The notes under the pieces: model-generated
What the model saw: only the letters and a program-made list of their open reading frames with translations
Database searches by the model: none
Told to the model about the DNA's origin: nothing
Translations under genes and position numbers: made by a program
Assembly (NCBI RefSeq): GCF_028473145.1
Contig: NZ_CP092370.1
Coordinates: forward strand, 2,542,001 to 2,606,000
Direction of reading: 5' to 3'
Length of the DNA: 64,000 nucleotides
Source of the DNA: Flavobacterium sp. CBA20B-1
GTDB lineage: Bacteria; Bacteroidota; Bacteroidia; Flavobacteriales; Flavobacteriaceae
Shown here: piece by piece, positions 1-8,116 of the stretch
Layout of the letters: each line of letters opens with the position of its first letter
How positions within the stretch are numbered: the first letter of the stretch is position 1

Positions 1-2
1 AC

Positions 3-560
3 GAGTTTTTAGAAAATCCGAATGCCTTAAATGCAGGTGGAAACTTTCCGGCAAGAAACGTGGTGAGCAATATCACAATGATGGAAAGTTTTAGCCCACT
101 AGTTGGTATTGATGTATCAACAAAATCAAACATAGATTTTGGTTTTAAGATAAATAAAGACCGTTTGCTTTCCATGAGTTTTGATAACAATTTGCTAACG
201 GAAGTGCAAGGGAATGAGTTCAGCGTAAAATTAGGTTTTATCATTAAAGATGTAGGTTTCACCACAAACTTTGAAGGTGTTGCCAACGGTGGAAGAATTG
301 TTAGTGATTTACGAATTACAAGCGAATTTTCTTGGCGAAGAAACGAAACCATTATTCGCTATTTAGATTATACCAACAACCAAATAGGGGCAGGGCAGGA
401 TATGACGAATATCAGGTTGAACGCAGAGTACGATTTAAGTAAAAATTTTAGAATGATTTTTTATTACGAACACATGATGCAAAAAGCAGTTGTTTCAACC
501 ATGTTTCCAATCACCAATATACGTTCGGGCTTTACCTTGCGATATAATTTTGGAAATTAA
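3..560 (+). CDS. sprA: SprA (T9SS translocon / gliding protein), C-terminal part
   Basis: This is the last 185 codons of a gene that enters from the left, open from the first in-frame codon. The sequence alternates short hydrophobic and polar beta-strand segments and ends in FTLRYNFGN, as expected of an outer-membrane barrel terminus. SprA is the very large barrel of the type IX secretion translocon in Flavobacteriia. The call rests on barrel-like sequence plus position directly upstream of gcvH and a VanZ-like gene, an arrangement I know from Flavobacterium. The ATG/GTG codons near position 60 are internal, not starts. The N-terminal bulk is not visible, so identity is inferred. Confidence 0.72.
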   Translation, partial: EFLENPNALNAGGNFPARNVVSNITMMESFSPLVGIDVSTKSNIDFGFKINKDRLLSMSFDNNLLTEVQGNEFSVKLGFIIKDVGFTTNFEGVANGGRIVSDLRITSEFSWRRNETIIRYLDYTNNQIGAGQDMTNIRLNAEYDLSKNFRMIFYYEHMMQKAVVSTMFPITNIRSGFTLRYNFGN

Positions 561-593
561 ACCCTAAAAATTTTTCAATTCTTAATAATGTTA

Positions 594-601
594 TACATTT
601 G
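594..601 (+). promoter_or_regulatory. Bacteroidota -7 box upstream of gcvH
   Basis: TACATTTG matches the Bacteroidota -7 consensus TAnnTTTG and lies 18 bases before the gcvH ATG. No clear -33 TTG is seen. gcvH is therefore probably transcribed separately from sprA. Confidence 0.5.
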
Positions 602-618
602 CTTAAAATAATAAAACA

Positions 619-999
619 ATGAATATACCAGCTAATTTAAAGTACACAAAAGACCACGAATGGGTTCGTTTAGAAGGCGATGTTGCAACCGTTGGAATCA
701 CCGATTTTGCACAAAAAGAATTAGGCGATATTGTTTATGTGGAAGTGGAAACACTTGACCAAACTTTAGACCAAGACGAGGTTTTTGGAACAGTAGAAGC
801 AGTAAAAACAGTTTCAGATTTATTTTTGCCAGTTGCTGGCGAAATCATTGAATTCAACGAAGGTTTAGAAACAGAACCAGAATTGGTAAACACCGATCCG
901 TATGCAGCAGGTTGGATGATCAAAGTAAAAGTTGCCGATACTGCTCAGTTCGATGCTTTATTAACAGCTGATCAATACAAAGAATTAATTGGTGCATAA
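619..999 (+). CDS. gcvH: Glycine cleavage system H protein
   Basis: This lipoyl carrier protein of 126 residues shuttles the methylamine group between the P, T and L proteins of the cytoplasmic glycine cleavage complex. The lipoyl-lysine motif [13 protein letters not shown] is present with Lys63 as the attachment site, and the N-terminus has the typical KYTKDHEWV. Length is standard. The ATG follows an A-rich leader without a Shine-Dalgarno site, normal in this phylum. Its last 8-11 bases overlap the start of the VanZ-like gene, so the two are probably co-transcribed. Confidence 0.97.
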   Translation: MNIPANLKYTKDHEWVRLEGDVATVGITDFAQKELGDIVYVEVETLDQTLDQDEVFGTVEAVKTVSDLFLPVAGEIIEFNEGLETEPELVNTDPYAAGWMIKVKVADTAQFDALLTADQYKELIGA

Positions 1000-1450
1000 G
1001 AAAAAGCTGCTTGCCATAGCGTGGAACGTACTCATCTTAGTTTTTTGTTTAATAAATTTATCAAACATTAATGAAGTTCAAAAAATACGCATTCCACATT
1101 TAGATAAAGTAGTGCATTTTGTTTTTTACACCACTTCGTCTTTCTTATGGTCATGGGCTTTGCTCAACAAAAAATCATCGGCATATCCATTGAATCGTTT
1201 GCTAATAGTTTTAGGATTGATTTTATTTGGGTTGATGATTGAATTTCTGCAAGATGTATTGCCCACTCATCGTTCGTTTGAATGGTTAGATGTGCTTTGC
1301 AACACCGCAGGCGTTTTATTTGGAACCACCATTTATTGGATTTATACAAGATGGAAAGAAGCTGTCCGAAAAGTCGGACAGCTTTTTTTTGTTGTATTTT
1401 TTCTCCAAAATAATTATCTTAGAGTTGCACAAAAAACCAACAATGGCTAA
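992..1450 (+). CDS. VanZ-like membrane protein, 3' end altered by IS insertion
   Basis: The ORF overlaps the gcvH stop; GTG at 992 is the likelier start (TTG at 989 is possible). It has three to four hydrophobic segments and the family motif [11 protein letters not shown], followed by EFLQ and a short [15 protein letters not shown] stretch. These fit the VanZ-like fold found next to gcvH in flavobacteria; its function there is unknown. The native sequence ends near residue 122 at the IS left end (position 1357). The last 31 codons, including a run of aromatic residues, are read from the IS and overlap the transposase start by 8 bases. The conserved part looks complete, so the protein may still work with a foreign tail. 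Confidence 0.8.
   Translation: MHKKKLLAIAWNVLILVFCLINLSNINEVQKIRIPHLDKVVHFVFYTTSSFLWSWALLNKKSSAYPLNRLLIVLGLILFGLMIEFLQDVLPTHRSFEWLDVLCNTAGVLFGTTIYWIYTRWKEAVRKVGQLFFVVFFLQNNYLRVAQKTNNG
1359..1390 (+). terminator. IS left-end hairpin, terminator-like
   Basis: The 11-bp perfect stem AAGCTGTCCGA pairs with TCGGACAGCTT around an AAAG loop and is followed by eight T. The terminal inverted repeat therefore doubles as an intrinsic terminator that would stop transcription entering the IS from gcvH. The same structure is present in copy 2. Confidence 0.75.
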
Positions 1451-3113
1451 GGTAGTTTTTAAAAATCAAACAGGCAATAGTCCTGAACTTTTTCCGATTA
1501 ATATTTTTGATAAAATCCCTAATAATCACCCTGTTCGATTAATCGAAGAGGTTGTTAACTCGTTGGATATTAGCAATATAATTAAGTTGTACAAAGGAGG
1601 TGGTACCTCTGCATATCATCCAAGAATGATGATTAAAGTGTTGTTTTACAGCTATTTGTCAAACGTTTATTCTTGCCGAAAAATAGCTAAAGCACTCACC
1701 GAAAACATCTATTTCATGTACATTTCGGGCAACTCTACGCCTGATTTCCGAACCATTAACGACTTTCGAGGGAAAATATTAAAAAATCATATTCAACAAC
1801 TATTTGCCGAAGTAGTGAAAATGCTGGTTGAAATGGGCTATGTAAGTCTTGATATTCAGTACATTGATGGAACAAAAATCGAAGCCAAATCGAATCGTTA
1901 TACTTTTGTTTGGAGAGGTTCGATTGAAAAATACAAGGAAAAATTAGAAGTTAAAATCAACACGATTCTTTCAGATATCGAAAGTGCTATTCAGTCTGAT
2001 AATCAAGAAATTAACAAAGAAGAATTACCTAAAAGCATCAATTCGGAAGAACTTCGGGAGAAGCTATCGATCTTGAATAAAAAGCTGAAAGAACCCACTA
2101 AAAAACAGGCAAAAGAGCTACAAAAACTTCAGGATGAGCATCTTCCAAAATTAGAAAAATACGAAAAAGACCTAGAAACTTTAGGCGATAGGAATTCTTA
2201 CAGCAAAACCGACCCTGACGCTACTTTTATGCGGATGAAGGAAGATCACATGAAAAACGGACAGCTTAAACCGGCTTATAATACGCAGATTTCAACTGAA
2301 AATCAGTTTATTACCCACGTTTCCATCCATCAAAAACCGGGGGATACCACGACTTTGGAATCGCATCTTGATGGTTTTGAAAATCTCTATGGAAAACAAA
2401 GCAAAGATGTGGTTGCCGATGCAGGTTATGGAAGCGAAGAAAATTACGAAATGCTTGAAAATAAAAGCATTAAAGCCTACGTGAAGTACAATTATTTTCA
2501 CAAAGAAGCGAAACGGACGATGAAAAATAATCCGTTTTTGGTTCAGAATTTATTCTACAACAAAGAACAAGATTTTTACGTTTGTCCGATGGGTCAACGA
2601 ATGGAAAATGTTGGCAAAGGAAAACGAATTTCGAGCAACGGACACGAATCGCAAGTGTCTTATTATCAGGCAAAAAACTGTAATAATTGTCCGCTTCGAG
2701 AGCAATGCTTCAATGCAAAAGGTAATCGCAGAATAGAAGTCAATCACCGGTTGAATGAGCTTAAAGAAAAGGCTCGAAATTTATTAACGAGCGAGAAAGG
2801 GCTGGAACATCGCAGTAAACGCCCTATAGAAGTAGAGGCTGTTTTTGGGCAACTCAAGCACAATAATGATTTTAATAGATTTACATTCAAAGGCTTAGAG
2901 AAAGTAGAATTAGAATTTCTACTGATGGCTCTTGGACATAATTTTAGAAAAATGGTGGCTGTAGCAGTTGCGGGAAGAAAAACGGTATTCAAACGCCGTA
3001 TTTTTGGTTCTAAACTTGTCATTTTTGTCGAATTTAGATGCTATCAGCGGTCTTTATTTCAAAAAAAGCAAGAAATTAACTTTAGTGATGATGTTGAAAA
3101 GTTAGTAGTATAA
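1443..3113 (+). CDS. IS1182-family DDE transposase, copy 1
   Basis: This transposase has 556 residues from the ATG of MAKVVFKNQ. Residues about 15-110 match the InsH-type N-terminal domain (HPRMMIKVLFYSY, TPDFRTINDFR). The catalytic region has the acidic triad of DDE enzymes: Asp in IQYIDGTKIEAKSN, Asp in VVADAGYGSEENYE and Glu in RPIEVEAVFGQLKHN. A charged coiled coil (about 190-270) leads into SYSKTDPDATFMRMKED, typical of the family. A four-Cys patch (CPMGQ, CNNCPLREQC) precedes the last acidic residue. A weak promoter with TTG then TATCTTAG lies just upstream inside the IS. It appears intact. Confidence 0.95.
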   Translation: MAKVVFKNQTGNSPELFPINIFDKIPNNHPVRLIEEVVNSLDISNIIKLYKGGGTSAYHPRMMIKVLFYSYLSNVYSCRKIAKALTENIYFMYISGNSTPDFRTINDFRGKILKNHIQQLFAEVVKMLVEMGYVSLDIQYIDGTKIEAKSNRYTFVWRGSIEKYKEKLEVKINTILSDIESAIQSDNQEINKEELPKSINSEELREKLSILNKKLKEPTKKQAKELQKLQDEHLPKLEKYEKDLETLGDRNSYSKTDPDATFMRMKEDHMKNGQLKPAYNTQISTENQFITHVSIHQKPGDTTTLESHLDGFENLYGKQSKDVVADAGYGSEENYEMLENKSIKAYVKYNYFHKEAKRTMKNNPFLVQNLFYNKEQDFYVCPMGQRMENVGKGKRISSNGHESQVSYYQAKNCNNCPLREQCFNAKGNRRIEVNHRLNELKEKARNLLTSEKGLEHRSKRPIEVEAVFGQLKHNNDFNRFTFKGLEKVELEFLLMALGHNFRKMVAVAVAGRKTVFKRRIFGSKLVIFVEFRCYQRSLFQKKQEINFSDDVEKLVV

Positions 3114-3114
3114 C

Positions 3115-3149
3115 AAAGAGGCTATCCTTTTTGGACAGCCTCTTTTTTT
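3115..3149 (+). terminator. IS right-end hairpin, transposase terminator
   Basis: AGAGGCTATCC and GGACAGCCTCT pair with one mismatch around a T-rich loop, followed by seven T. It lies just after the transposase stop and forms the right inverted repeat. Confidence 0.75.
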
Positions 3150-3177
3150 ATTTTTGAAAGAATTTAGGTTTAAAACC

Positions 3178-3915
3178 ATGAAACAAATCACTGAATTTTT
3201 AGATGCCACCTATCTGCAAACAGCCGAACAAGCAAATATAACTTCTTTTGAAAACGATGCCATTGTAGCAGATTTATTGCAAAATGCCGTTGCCAACAAA
3301 TACAAATGCGTAATGATTTTGCCCGAATATGTGCAGCAAGCCAAGCAATTTGTAATCGCGCACAAAAGTAAAGTGTTGGTTGGAACCGTAATCAGTTTTC
3401 CACACGGCACTGCATCAACCGAAGAAAAGTGTTTGCAAATCCAAAACGCTATAAACAATGGTGCAGATGAATTAGATGTAGTGATCGATTATCTTGCATT
3501 TAAAAATGGTGCTGTTTCCTTGGTCCAAAATCAGGTAAGGGAATGTACGATGATATGTTTGCAACAATTCAAAACCATAAAATGGATTATAGAAACGGCG
3601 GCATTATCCAACAAAGAAATTATTCAAATCACCACATTGATTAAAAATGTTGTGATAAAAAATTGTAAAGAAAATGATTATGCACGCGTTTTTGTGAAAT
3701 CATCAACGGGATTTTTCACCACCGAAAACAACCAACCCAATGGCGCTACACCCGATCATATTACGTTGATGCTTGAAAATGCTACACCATTGCCTGTGAA
3801 AGCTTCCGGTGGCATTAAAAAGTTGACCGATGCCTTGTTTTATATACAAATAGGAGTGAAACGAATTGGTACCTCTTCCCAAAAGCAAATTTTATTAGAA
3901 ACAACAACCATATAA
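3178..3915 (+). CDS. deoC: Deoxyribose-phosphate aldolase
   Basis: The enzyme cleaves 2-deoxyribose-5-phosphate to glyceraldehyde-3-phosphate and acetaldehyde in deoxynucleoside breakdown. It has 245 residues from ATG 3178; an in-frame TTG at 3154 would add eight residues lacking family similarity. Hallmarks: VGTVISFPHG, ADELDVVID with the catalytic Asp near residue 100, the Schiff-base Lys174 in VKSSTGF, Lys208 in VKASGGI and the phosphate-site RIGTSS. The two lysines are 34 residues apart, as in the E. coli enzyme. It lies 29 bases beyond the IS, which has probably replaced its natural upstream region. Confidence 0.96.
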   Translation: MKQITEFLDATYLQTAEQANITSFENDAIVADLLQNAVANKYKCVMILPEYVQQAKQFVIAHKSKVLVGTVISFPHGTASTEEKCLQIQNAINNGADELDVVIDYLAFKNGAVSLVQNQVRECTMICLQQFKTIKWIIETAALSNKEIIQITTLIKNVVIKNCKENDYARVFVKSSTGFFTTENNQPNGATPDHITLMLENATPLPVKASGGIKKLTDALFYIQIGVKRIGTSSQKQILLETTTI

Positions 3916-3982
3916 AGTGTTTTTTCGATTTTGTTTAACACTTTAATAGTGTAAATAGTTAGTTTTAAGATTTTTTTTCAAG

Positions 3983-3990
3983 TATATTTG
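3983..3990 (+). promoter_or_regulatory. -7 box for the cyoE-cytochrome oxidase genes
   Basis: TATATTTG fits TAnnTTTG exactly. Because the box overlaps the TTG codon at 3988, that codon cannot be the cyoE start; this box decides in favour of the downstream TTG at 4024. Confidence 0.55.
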
Positions 3991-4023
3991 CACACCGAAT
4001 TATTTAGGAATAAACAGCTTATT

Positions 4024-4923
4024 TTGGAAACATCTTCATCAGTCATAAAAGTTTCAGCGCTATCAGAATTTAAAAGCATGACCAAAGTAGGTTTGGCTAT
4101 TAGTGTGGTTTTTTCTACATTGGCCGGATACCTTTTAGCGGTGGAAGACTGGCAGCAAATCGATATAATGAAATTGATGATGCTTGCTGTGGGTGGCTAT
4201 TGCATGGTGGGAGCATCGAACGCATTTAATCAAATCATCGAAAAAGATTTAGATGCAAAAATGGATCGCACCAAAAACCGTCCGGTTTCTTCAGGGCGAG
4301 TTTCAAAAAACACAGCGTTTATATTGGCTGCAGCACTTACGATTGTTGGTTTAGCAATTTTGTATATCGTGAGTCCTAAAACAGCTATGTTTGGTGCTAT
4401 TTCCATCTTTTTATATACAAGCGTTTATACACCTTTAAAGCCCTTAACGCCATTGGCCGTATTTGTAGGTGCTTTTCCTGGAGCCATTCCGTTTATGTTG
4501 GGTTGGGTGGCGCATACCGATCAATTTGGTATTGAAGCCGGAATGTTGTTTCTCATTCAGTTTTTTTGGCAGTTTCCCCATTTTTGGGCATTGGGTTGGT
4601 TCTTGTTCAACGATTACGAAAAAGGCGGATTTTATTTATTACCCACACGGAAAAAAGACAAAAAAACAGCATTACAAGTTATTTTATACTGTGTGTGGTT
4701 AATCATTGCATCGTTATTGCCGGCAACAGGTTACACCGGAAGATTGTATCTTTCACCAATCGCAGCAGTTTTGGTTTTGGCGGCAGGTTTATGGATGCTC
4801 TATGGCGGTGTGCAATTATACCGCAAACAAACCGACAAATCGGCAAAAACACTAATGCTTATAAGCGTTACCTATATTACATTGATACAGATTATTTTTA
4901 TATTAGATAAATTCTTGCGATAA
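4024..4923 (+). CDS. cyoE: Protoheme IX farnesyltransferase (heme O synthase)
   Basis: The enzyme attaches a farnesyl chain to protoheme in the inner membrane to make heme O for terminal oxidases. The UbiA-type signature NQIIEKDLDAKMDRTKNRP carries the first Asp-rich Mg-prenyl site; NDYEKGGFYLLP is the second. Eight to nine hydrophobic segments follow. The only in-frame starts upstream of the conserved region are TTG codons; I choose TTG 4024 (LETSSSVIKV) because the promoter box lies at 3983-3990 and this gives 299 residues, the usual length. The stop overlaps the next ATG by one base. Confidence 0.92.
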   Translation: METSSSVIKVSALSEFKSMTKVGLAISVVFSTLAGYLLAVEDWQQIDIMKLMMLAVGGYCMVGASNAFNQIIEKDLDAKMDRTKNRPVSSGRVSKNTAFILAAALTIVGLAILYIVSPKTAMFGAISIFLYTSVYTPLKPLTPLAVFVGAFPGAIPFMLGWVAHTDQFGIEAGMLFLIQFFWQFPHFWALGWFLFNDYEKGGFYLLPTRKKDKKTALQVILYCVWLIIASLLPATGYTGRLYLSPIAAVLVLAAGLWMLYGGVQLYRKQTDKSAKTLMLISVTYITLIQIIFILDKFLR

Positions 4924-5507
4924 TGAATACTGAAGAACTTCAAGCAGAAAAAATACAAAAAGGAAAGGCATACAAAACCATGCTTATTTTTGCAATGGGC
5001 AGTATTGTGATGATTTTTGCCGGCTTAACAAGTGCTTATGTGATTAGTAAAAACCGTCCGGATTGGTTAAAAGACTTTCAATTGCCACAAGCATTTTTAT
5101 GGAGTACGTTGGTGATTGTTTTAAGCAGTATCACATTTCATTTAGCCAAAAAAGCCATACAAAAAAACAACCGTTCCACCACAAGTTTACTATTAGGACT
5201 TACTTTTTTGTTGGGAATTAGTTTTGTGATGTTGCAGTTTCAAGGATTTAATCAAATTATTGAAGCCGGATATTATTTCACAGGAAGTGCAAGTACCATC
5301 ACCACATCGTTTTTATATGTAGTGGTTTTAGTACATATTGCCCATTTGGCAGGTGGATTAATTTCATTGTTAATCGTAATTTATAATCATTATAAACAAA
5401 AGTATAATGCAACTCAAACCCTTGGAATAGAGTTAAGTGCGATGTTTTGGCACTTTTTAGGATTCTTGTGGTTGTATTTGTTTTTATTTTTTACTTTTTA
5501 CAAATAA
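4923..5507 (+). CDS. Cytochrome c oxidase subunit III-like protein
   Basis: This 194-residue membrane protein has about five transmembrane helices and the COX3 family C-terminus FWHFLGFLWLYLFLFFTF, with HIAHLAGG in the preceding helix. Subunit III is a non-catalytic core subunit of heme-copper oxidases. It is translationally coupled to cyoE (TAATG overlap) and is followed by a longer subunit III paralogue. Catalytic subunits I and II are not in the window. Confidence 0.92.
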   Translation: MNTEELQAEKIQKGKAYKTMLIFAMGSIVMIFAGLTSAYVISKNRPDWLKDFQLPQAFLWSTLVIVLSSITFHLAKKAIQKNNRSTTSLLLGLTFLLGISFVMLQFQGFNQIIEAGYYFTGSASTITTSFLYVVVLVHIAHLAGGLISLLIVIYNHYKQKYNATQTLGIELSAMFWHFLGFLWLYLFLFFTFYK

Positions 5508-5539
5508 TCTTTTTACTTTTCTTTAAAAGAAAAAAGATG

Positions 5540-5547
5540 TAAATTTG
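5540..5547 (+). promoter_or_regulatory. -7 box before the second subunit III gene
   Basis: TAAATTTG matches TAnnTTTG, 27 bases before ATG 5575, in the only sizeable gap of the oxidase cluster. It suggests an internal promoter. Confidence 0.5.
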
Positions 5548-5574
5548 GGAACTTTTTAACAACTTAAACTTTTT

Positions 5575-6567
5575 ATGGGAGCGACAGTTACTACAGCAGC
5601 GACTAAAGAACAAACTTGGGGAGGTGGCGAAGATGTCCAACCTCTTGGAGCGAGCTATGGGAAAATGATGATGTGGTTTTTCATTTTGTCAGATTCATTA
5701 ACATTTGCCGGATTCCTTGCCGCTTATGGTTTTACAAGATTCAAATTTATTGATTCGTGGCCAATAGCCGATGAGGTATTTAATCACTTTCCGTTTATGC
5801 ATGGTGTAGATGCACCAATGTTTTACGTGGCATTAATGACTTTTATCTTGATCTTTTCATCGGTAACGATGGTATTGGCAGTAGATGCAGGTCATCAAAT
5901 GAAGCAAAAGAAAGTAGCCGTTTATATGTTATTAACCATTGTAGGCGGTCTTGTTTTCGTTGGATCACAAGCTTGGGAGTGGAAAAACTTCATCACAGGA
6001 ACTTATGGTGCTGTGGAAACAAGAGGTGGCGAAATTTTGCAATTTGTTAATAAAGACGGAAAACGTGTAGCATTAGCAGAATTTGCTGATACAACAATTG
6101 CGCGTGAAGACGCTGCATTAACAAGAAGCAAAGGCGTTTGGGGAATGTCTGGAGGATCTAATACATCCGTATCATTAAGCCAAGTGAAAGCAGGTTTAGA
6201 AAACAACCCAGATATATTGATTAGAACACAATATACCGACCCGGAAAATAAACATAAAAAAATAACCTTATCTCGCGAAGAAACTTTAAAACGTGCAAAC
6301 GATTTCCAATACGTGGTAGAAGGTGCAAACTTGGTGCGCAACGAATACGGTCATAAAAGTTTTGGCGATTTATTCTTCTTTATAACAGGTTTCCACGGAT
6401 TCCACGTTTCAGTAGGGGTATTGTTAAACATCATTATTTTCTTTAATGTATTGTTGGGTACTTACGAAAAAAGAAGAACTTACGAAATGGTTGAAAAAGT
6501 AGGATTATACTGGCACTTTGTAGATTTAGTATGGGTGTTTGTATTTACATTCTTCTATTTAGTATAA
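5575..6567 (+). CDS. Cytochrome c oxidase subunit III, long form
   Basis: This 330-residue COX3-family protein starts MGATVTTAATKEQTWGGG. Helices carry MMMWFFILSDSLTFAGFLAAYGF and, near the end, FHGFHVSVGVLLN and YWHFVDLVWVFVFTFFY, the subunit III signatures. An extra polar stretch of about 110 residues (roughly 150-255) lies between helices, as in other flavobacterial long forms. It is part of the oxidase cluster, followed after 21 bases by the subunit IV gene. Confidence 0.93.
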   Translation: MGATVTTAATKEQTWGGGEDVQPLGASYGKMMMWFFILSDSLTFAGFLAAYGFTRFKFIDSWPIADEVFNHFPFMHGVDAPMFYVALMTFILIFSSVTMVLAVDAGHQMKQKKVAVYMLLTIVGGLVFVGSQAWEWKNFITGTYGAVETRGGEILQFVNKDGKRVALAEFADTTIAREDAALTRSKGVWGMSGGSNTSVSLSQVKAGLENNPDILIRTQYTDPENKHKKITLSREETLKRANDFQYVVEGANLVRNEYGHKSFGDLFFFITGFHGFHVSVGVLLNIIIFFNVLLGTYEKRRTYEMVEKVGLYWHFVDLVWVFVFTFFYLV

Positions 6568-6588
6568 TCATCTAAAAAAAATAAAAAA

Positions 6589-6936
6589 ATGGGAGCACAC
6601 GCATCAAATACAAAAAGAATTTGGCAAGTATTCATTTACTTATCAATCCTTACAATAGTAGAAGTTGTTTTGGGTATTTATAAACCCGATGCATTATTTC
6701 ACAACAGTTTATTAAATTTAAGCTACTTAAACTGGATTTTCATCATTTTAACCATTGTAAAAGCGTACTATATCATGTGGGCGTTCATGCACTTAGAAGG
6801 TGAAAAATCATCATTCCGCTGGTCAATCGTTGCACCAATGGTTTTCTTAATTGCTTATTTGGCATGTTTGCTATTGATAGAAGGCGATTATATCCACGAT
6901 GTTTTTAAAACTTCTTCCATGAGATGGATGTTTTAA
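6589..6936 (+). CDS. Cytochrome oxidase subunit IV family protein
   Basis: This 115-residue protein has three transmembrane helices and the motif KAYYIMWAFMHLEGEKSSFRW, diagnostic for the prokaryotic COX4/CyoD-like small oxidase subunit. It probably stabilises the oxidase complex in the inner membrane. It is the last gene before a strong terminator and the Rhs island. Confidence 0.92.
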   Translation: MGAHASNTKRIWQVFIYLSILTIVEVVLGIYKPDALFHNSLLNLSYLNWIFIILTIVKAYYIMWAFMHLEGEKSSFRWSIVAPMVFLIAYLACLLLIEGDYIHDVFKTSSMRWMF

Positions 6937-6954
6937 TCTATAAAATTAAAAGAT

Positions 6955-6990
6955 AAAAAAGCGGTTTCAGTAATTTGAAACCGCTTTTTT
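6955..6990 (+). terminator. Terminator of the oxidase cluster
   Basis: AAAAAAGCGGTTTCA pairs with TTGAAACCGCTTTTTT around a short loop, followed by T. It marks the left border of the Rhs island, whose first Rhs-derived bases begin about 5 bases later. Confidence 0.88.
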
Positions 6991-6994
6991 ATTG

Positions 6995-7226
6995 GAGTTA
7001 TAATGACGCCACCCAAATGTATTATTACGGCGCACGTTATGGAGTTTATGCTGAGCGCAGTCGAAGTAACCCAAGAAGTAGTATATTTGTAAGTGTGGAT
7101 TTTTTGCGGAAGACTGTGCAAACGGAATTATGTTACCAGTACGAACATATGGACTATGATGGTGAGGATTTGCTATCCGTAGCTCCAATTAGCATTGCTA
7201 AAAAGTTAATTTCAAAAATCAATTAA
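6995..7226 (+). pseudogene. Decayed Rhs core fragment
   Basis: The translation contains NDATQMYYYGARY and SSIFVSVD, identical or nearly so to the core of the two Rhs genes downstream (DDATQMYYYGARYYDP, ISIFVSVDP). Homology begins abruptly at about 6995, just past the oxidase terminator. The core is split by a 24-base net insertion at about 7041-7067 and degrades after SVD, where bases are lost and the frame shifts. It has no start context and no recognisable toxin domain, so it is a remnant of an Rhs module. The lipoprotein gene that follows would be its surviving partner. Confidence 0.8.
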
Positions 7227-7234
7227 ATACTGAA

Positions 7235-7825
7235 ATGACAAAGATATTTTTTTTGATCAGTTTTCTATTGCTTGCTACTAATTGCAATAAACAAAATGAA
7301 GATTTATCGAAGGTACAAGATAAATATATCATGAGTTATGAAAGTTGGAATTTACAAACTGATTCTCAAATAAAGCGCGATTCCGTTTTGTTTTATATAG
7401 ATAAATTGATAAATATTAGTGAAGATGATTTTTATAAAATAGAAAAAATAAAATTTTTATGTCGAATAGATAAACATAACGATGCTCTATTAGTCATTAA
7501 AACATTAAAAGAGCAAGATTCATTTGCGATTGAATTATTTAGAAGTCTTGTAGAAATCAAAGGATATTCAAACAGAGCAGATTTTGGATTAAAGAATGTT
7601 TATGATAAATATGAAGGGAAAAAGTTAACAATAGAAGAAAATTTTTATAAAATAGCTTTAGATTATTATTTTAAAGGAGGAAATTATGCACTTAATGAAA
7701 TTAATACTATAATTGAAAGAGATGTGTTGTCATTGTCAAATAAACAACTTTACCAATTACTTAAACAAAAAATACAGGAAGAAGAGGATGGTTTAGAAGT
7801 ATTATTTTATCTATACAATCTTTAA
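7235..7825 (+). CDS. Orphan lipoprotein, putative immunity protein
   Basis: This 196-residue protein has an N-terminal hydrophobic segment ending in LLATNC, a loose lipobox with Cys17, then a soluble, very AT-rich and mostly helical domain with TPR-like spacing (about 60-100). I recognise no family. It starts 8 bases after the Rhs remnant and is followed by an Rhs-island hairpin repeat. The two intact Rhs genes here are each followed by a lipoprotein gene in the same way, so an immunity role against a lost Rhs toxin is inferred, not shown. Confidence 0.6.
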   Translation: MTKIFFLISFLLLATNCNKQNEDLSKVQDKYIMSYESWNLQTDSQIKRDSVLFYIDKLINISEDDFYKIEKIKFLCRIDKHNDALLVIKTLKEQDSFAIELFRSLVEIKGYSNRADFGLKNVYDKYEGKKLTIEENFYKIALDYYFKGGNYALNEINTIIERDVLSLSNKQLYQLLKQKIQEEEDGLEVLFYLYNL

Positions 7826-7849
7826 TTTACGGTAATGTAGGTGGTACAG

Positions 7850-7896
7850 ACCCGATGGCGCGGATTTGCAATCCGTGCCTATAAAAACCAACAGCC
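7850..7896 (+). repeat. REP-like hairpin repeat, copy a
   Basis: The core (7858-7878) is stem GCGCGGATT paired with AATCCGTGC around loop TGC, preceded by CCCGATG and followed by CTATAAAAACCAACAGCC. The last bases are the beginning of the repeated terminator seen intact in later copies; here it is truncated and replaced by another hairpin (ACCGCACGAA pairing with TTCGTGTGGT). Confidence 0.8.
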
Positions 7897-8116
7897 CTCG
7901 CTACCGCACGAATCTTTCGTGTGGTGGTAACTAAAAAAAAGCGCACGCGCAGATTTAAAGTTGCAAATCCGAGTGTTAACTAAATAAAAGTGAGGTGTGT
8001 CAACAAAGTATAAATTAACAGACCTTAATAGTGCATATTTTATAACAACAACAGTAAAATTTTATAGATAAAGTCACGGATTACAAATCCGCGACATCGG
8101 GTGAAAAAAGAAAGAG
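7897..8116 (+). other. Intermodule spacer with degenerate hairpin repeats
   Basis: There is no gene here. It holds the ACCGCACGAA/TTCGTGTGGT hairpin, a degenerate repeat near 7940-7975 (CAGATTTAAAGTTGCAAATC) and, at 8073-8095, the repeat in reverse orientation (GTCACGGATT and AATCCGCGAC around ACA) followed by ATCGGGT. The segment TAGATAAAGTCACGGATT recurs near 38975. Confidence 0.65.

Larger units (their letters stand above)
1357..3148 (+). mobile_element. IS1182-family insertion sequence, copy 1
   Basis: The 1,792-bp limits come from comparison with the second copy at 46218-48009: identity begins at AGAAGCTGTCC and ends in a run of six T. The ends are imperfect inverted repeats: left AGAAGCTGTCC, right (complement) AGAGGCTGTCC. 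One transposase gene fills the element. The two copies differ at only a couple of synonymous sites that I can see (Val GTT/GTC near 1553, Arg CGA/CGG near 1680), so movement was recent. No target duplication is obvious in the flanks. Confidence 0.93.

Noticed and set aside
1290..1443. Extended N-terminus for the IS transposase starting in the VanZ-like gene
   Set aside because: The extra codons come from flanking host DNA and the IS terminator; the second copy has different sequence upstream, so ATG 1443 is the start.
3988..4023. TTG 3988 as the cyoE start
   Set aside because: It overlaps a perfect -7 box and would add a stretch not typical of the family.
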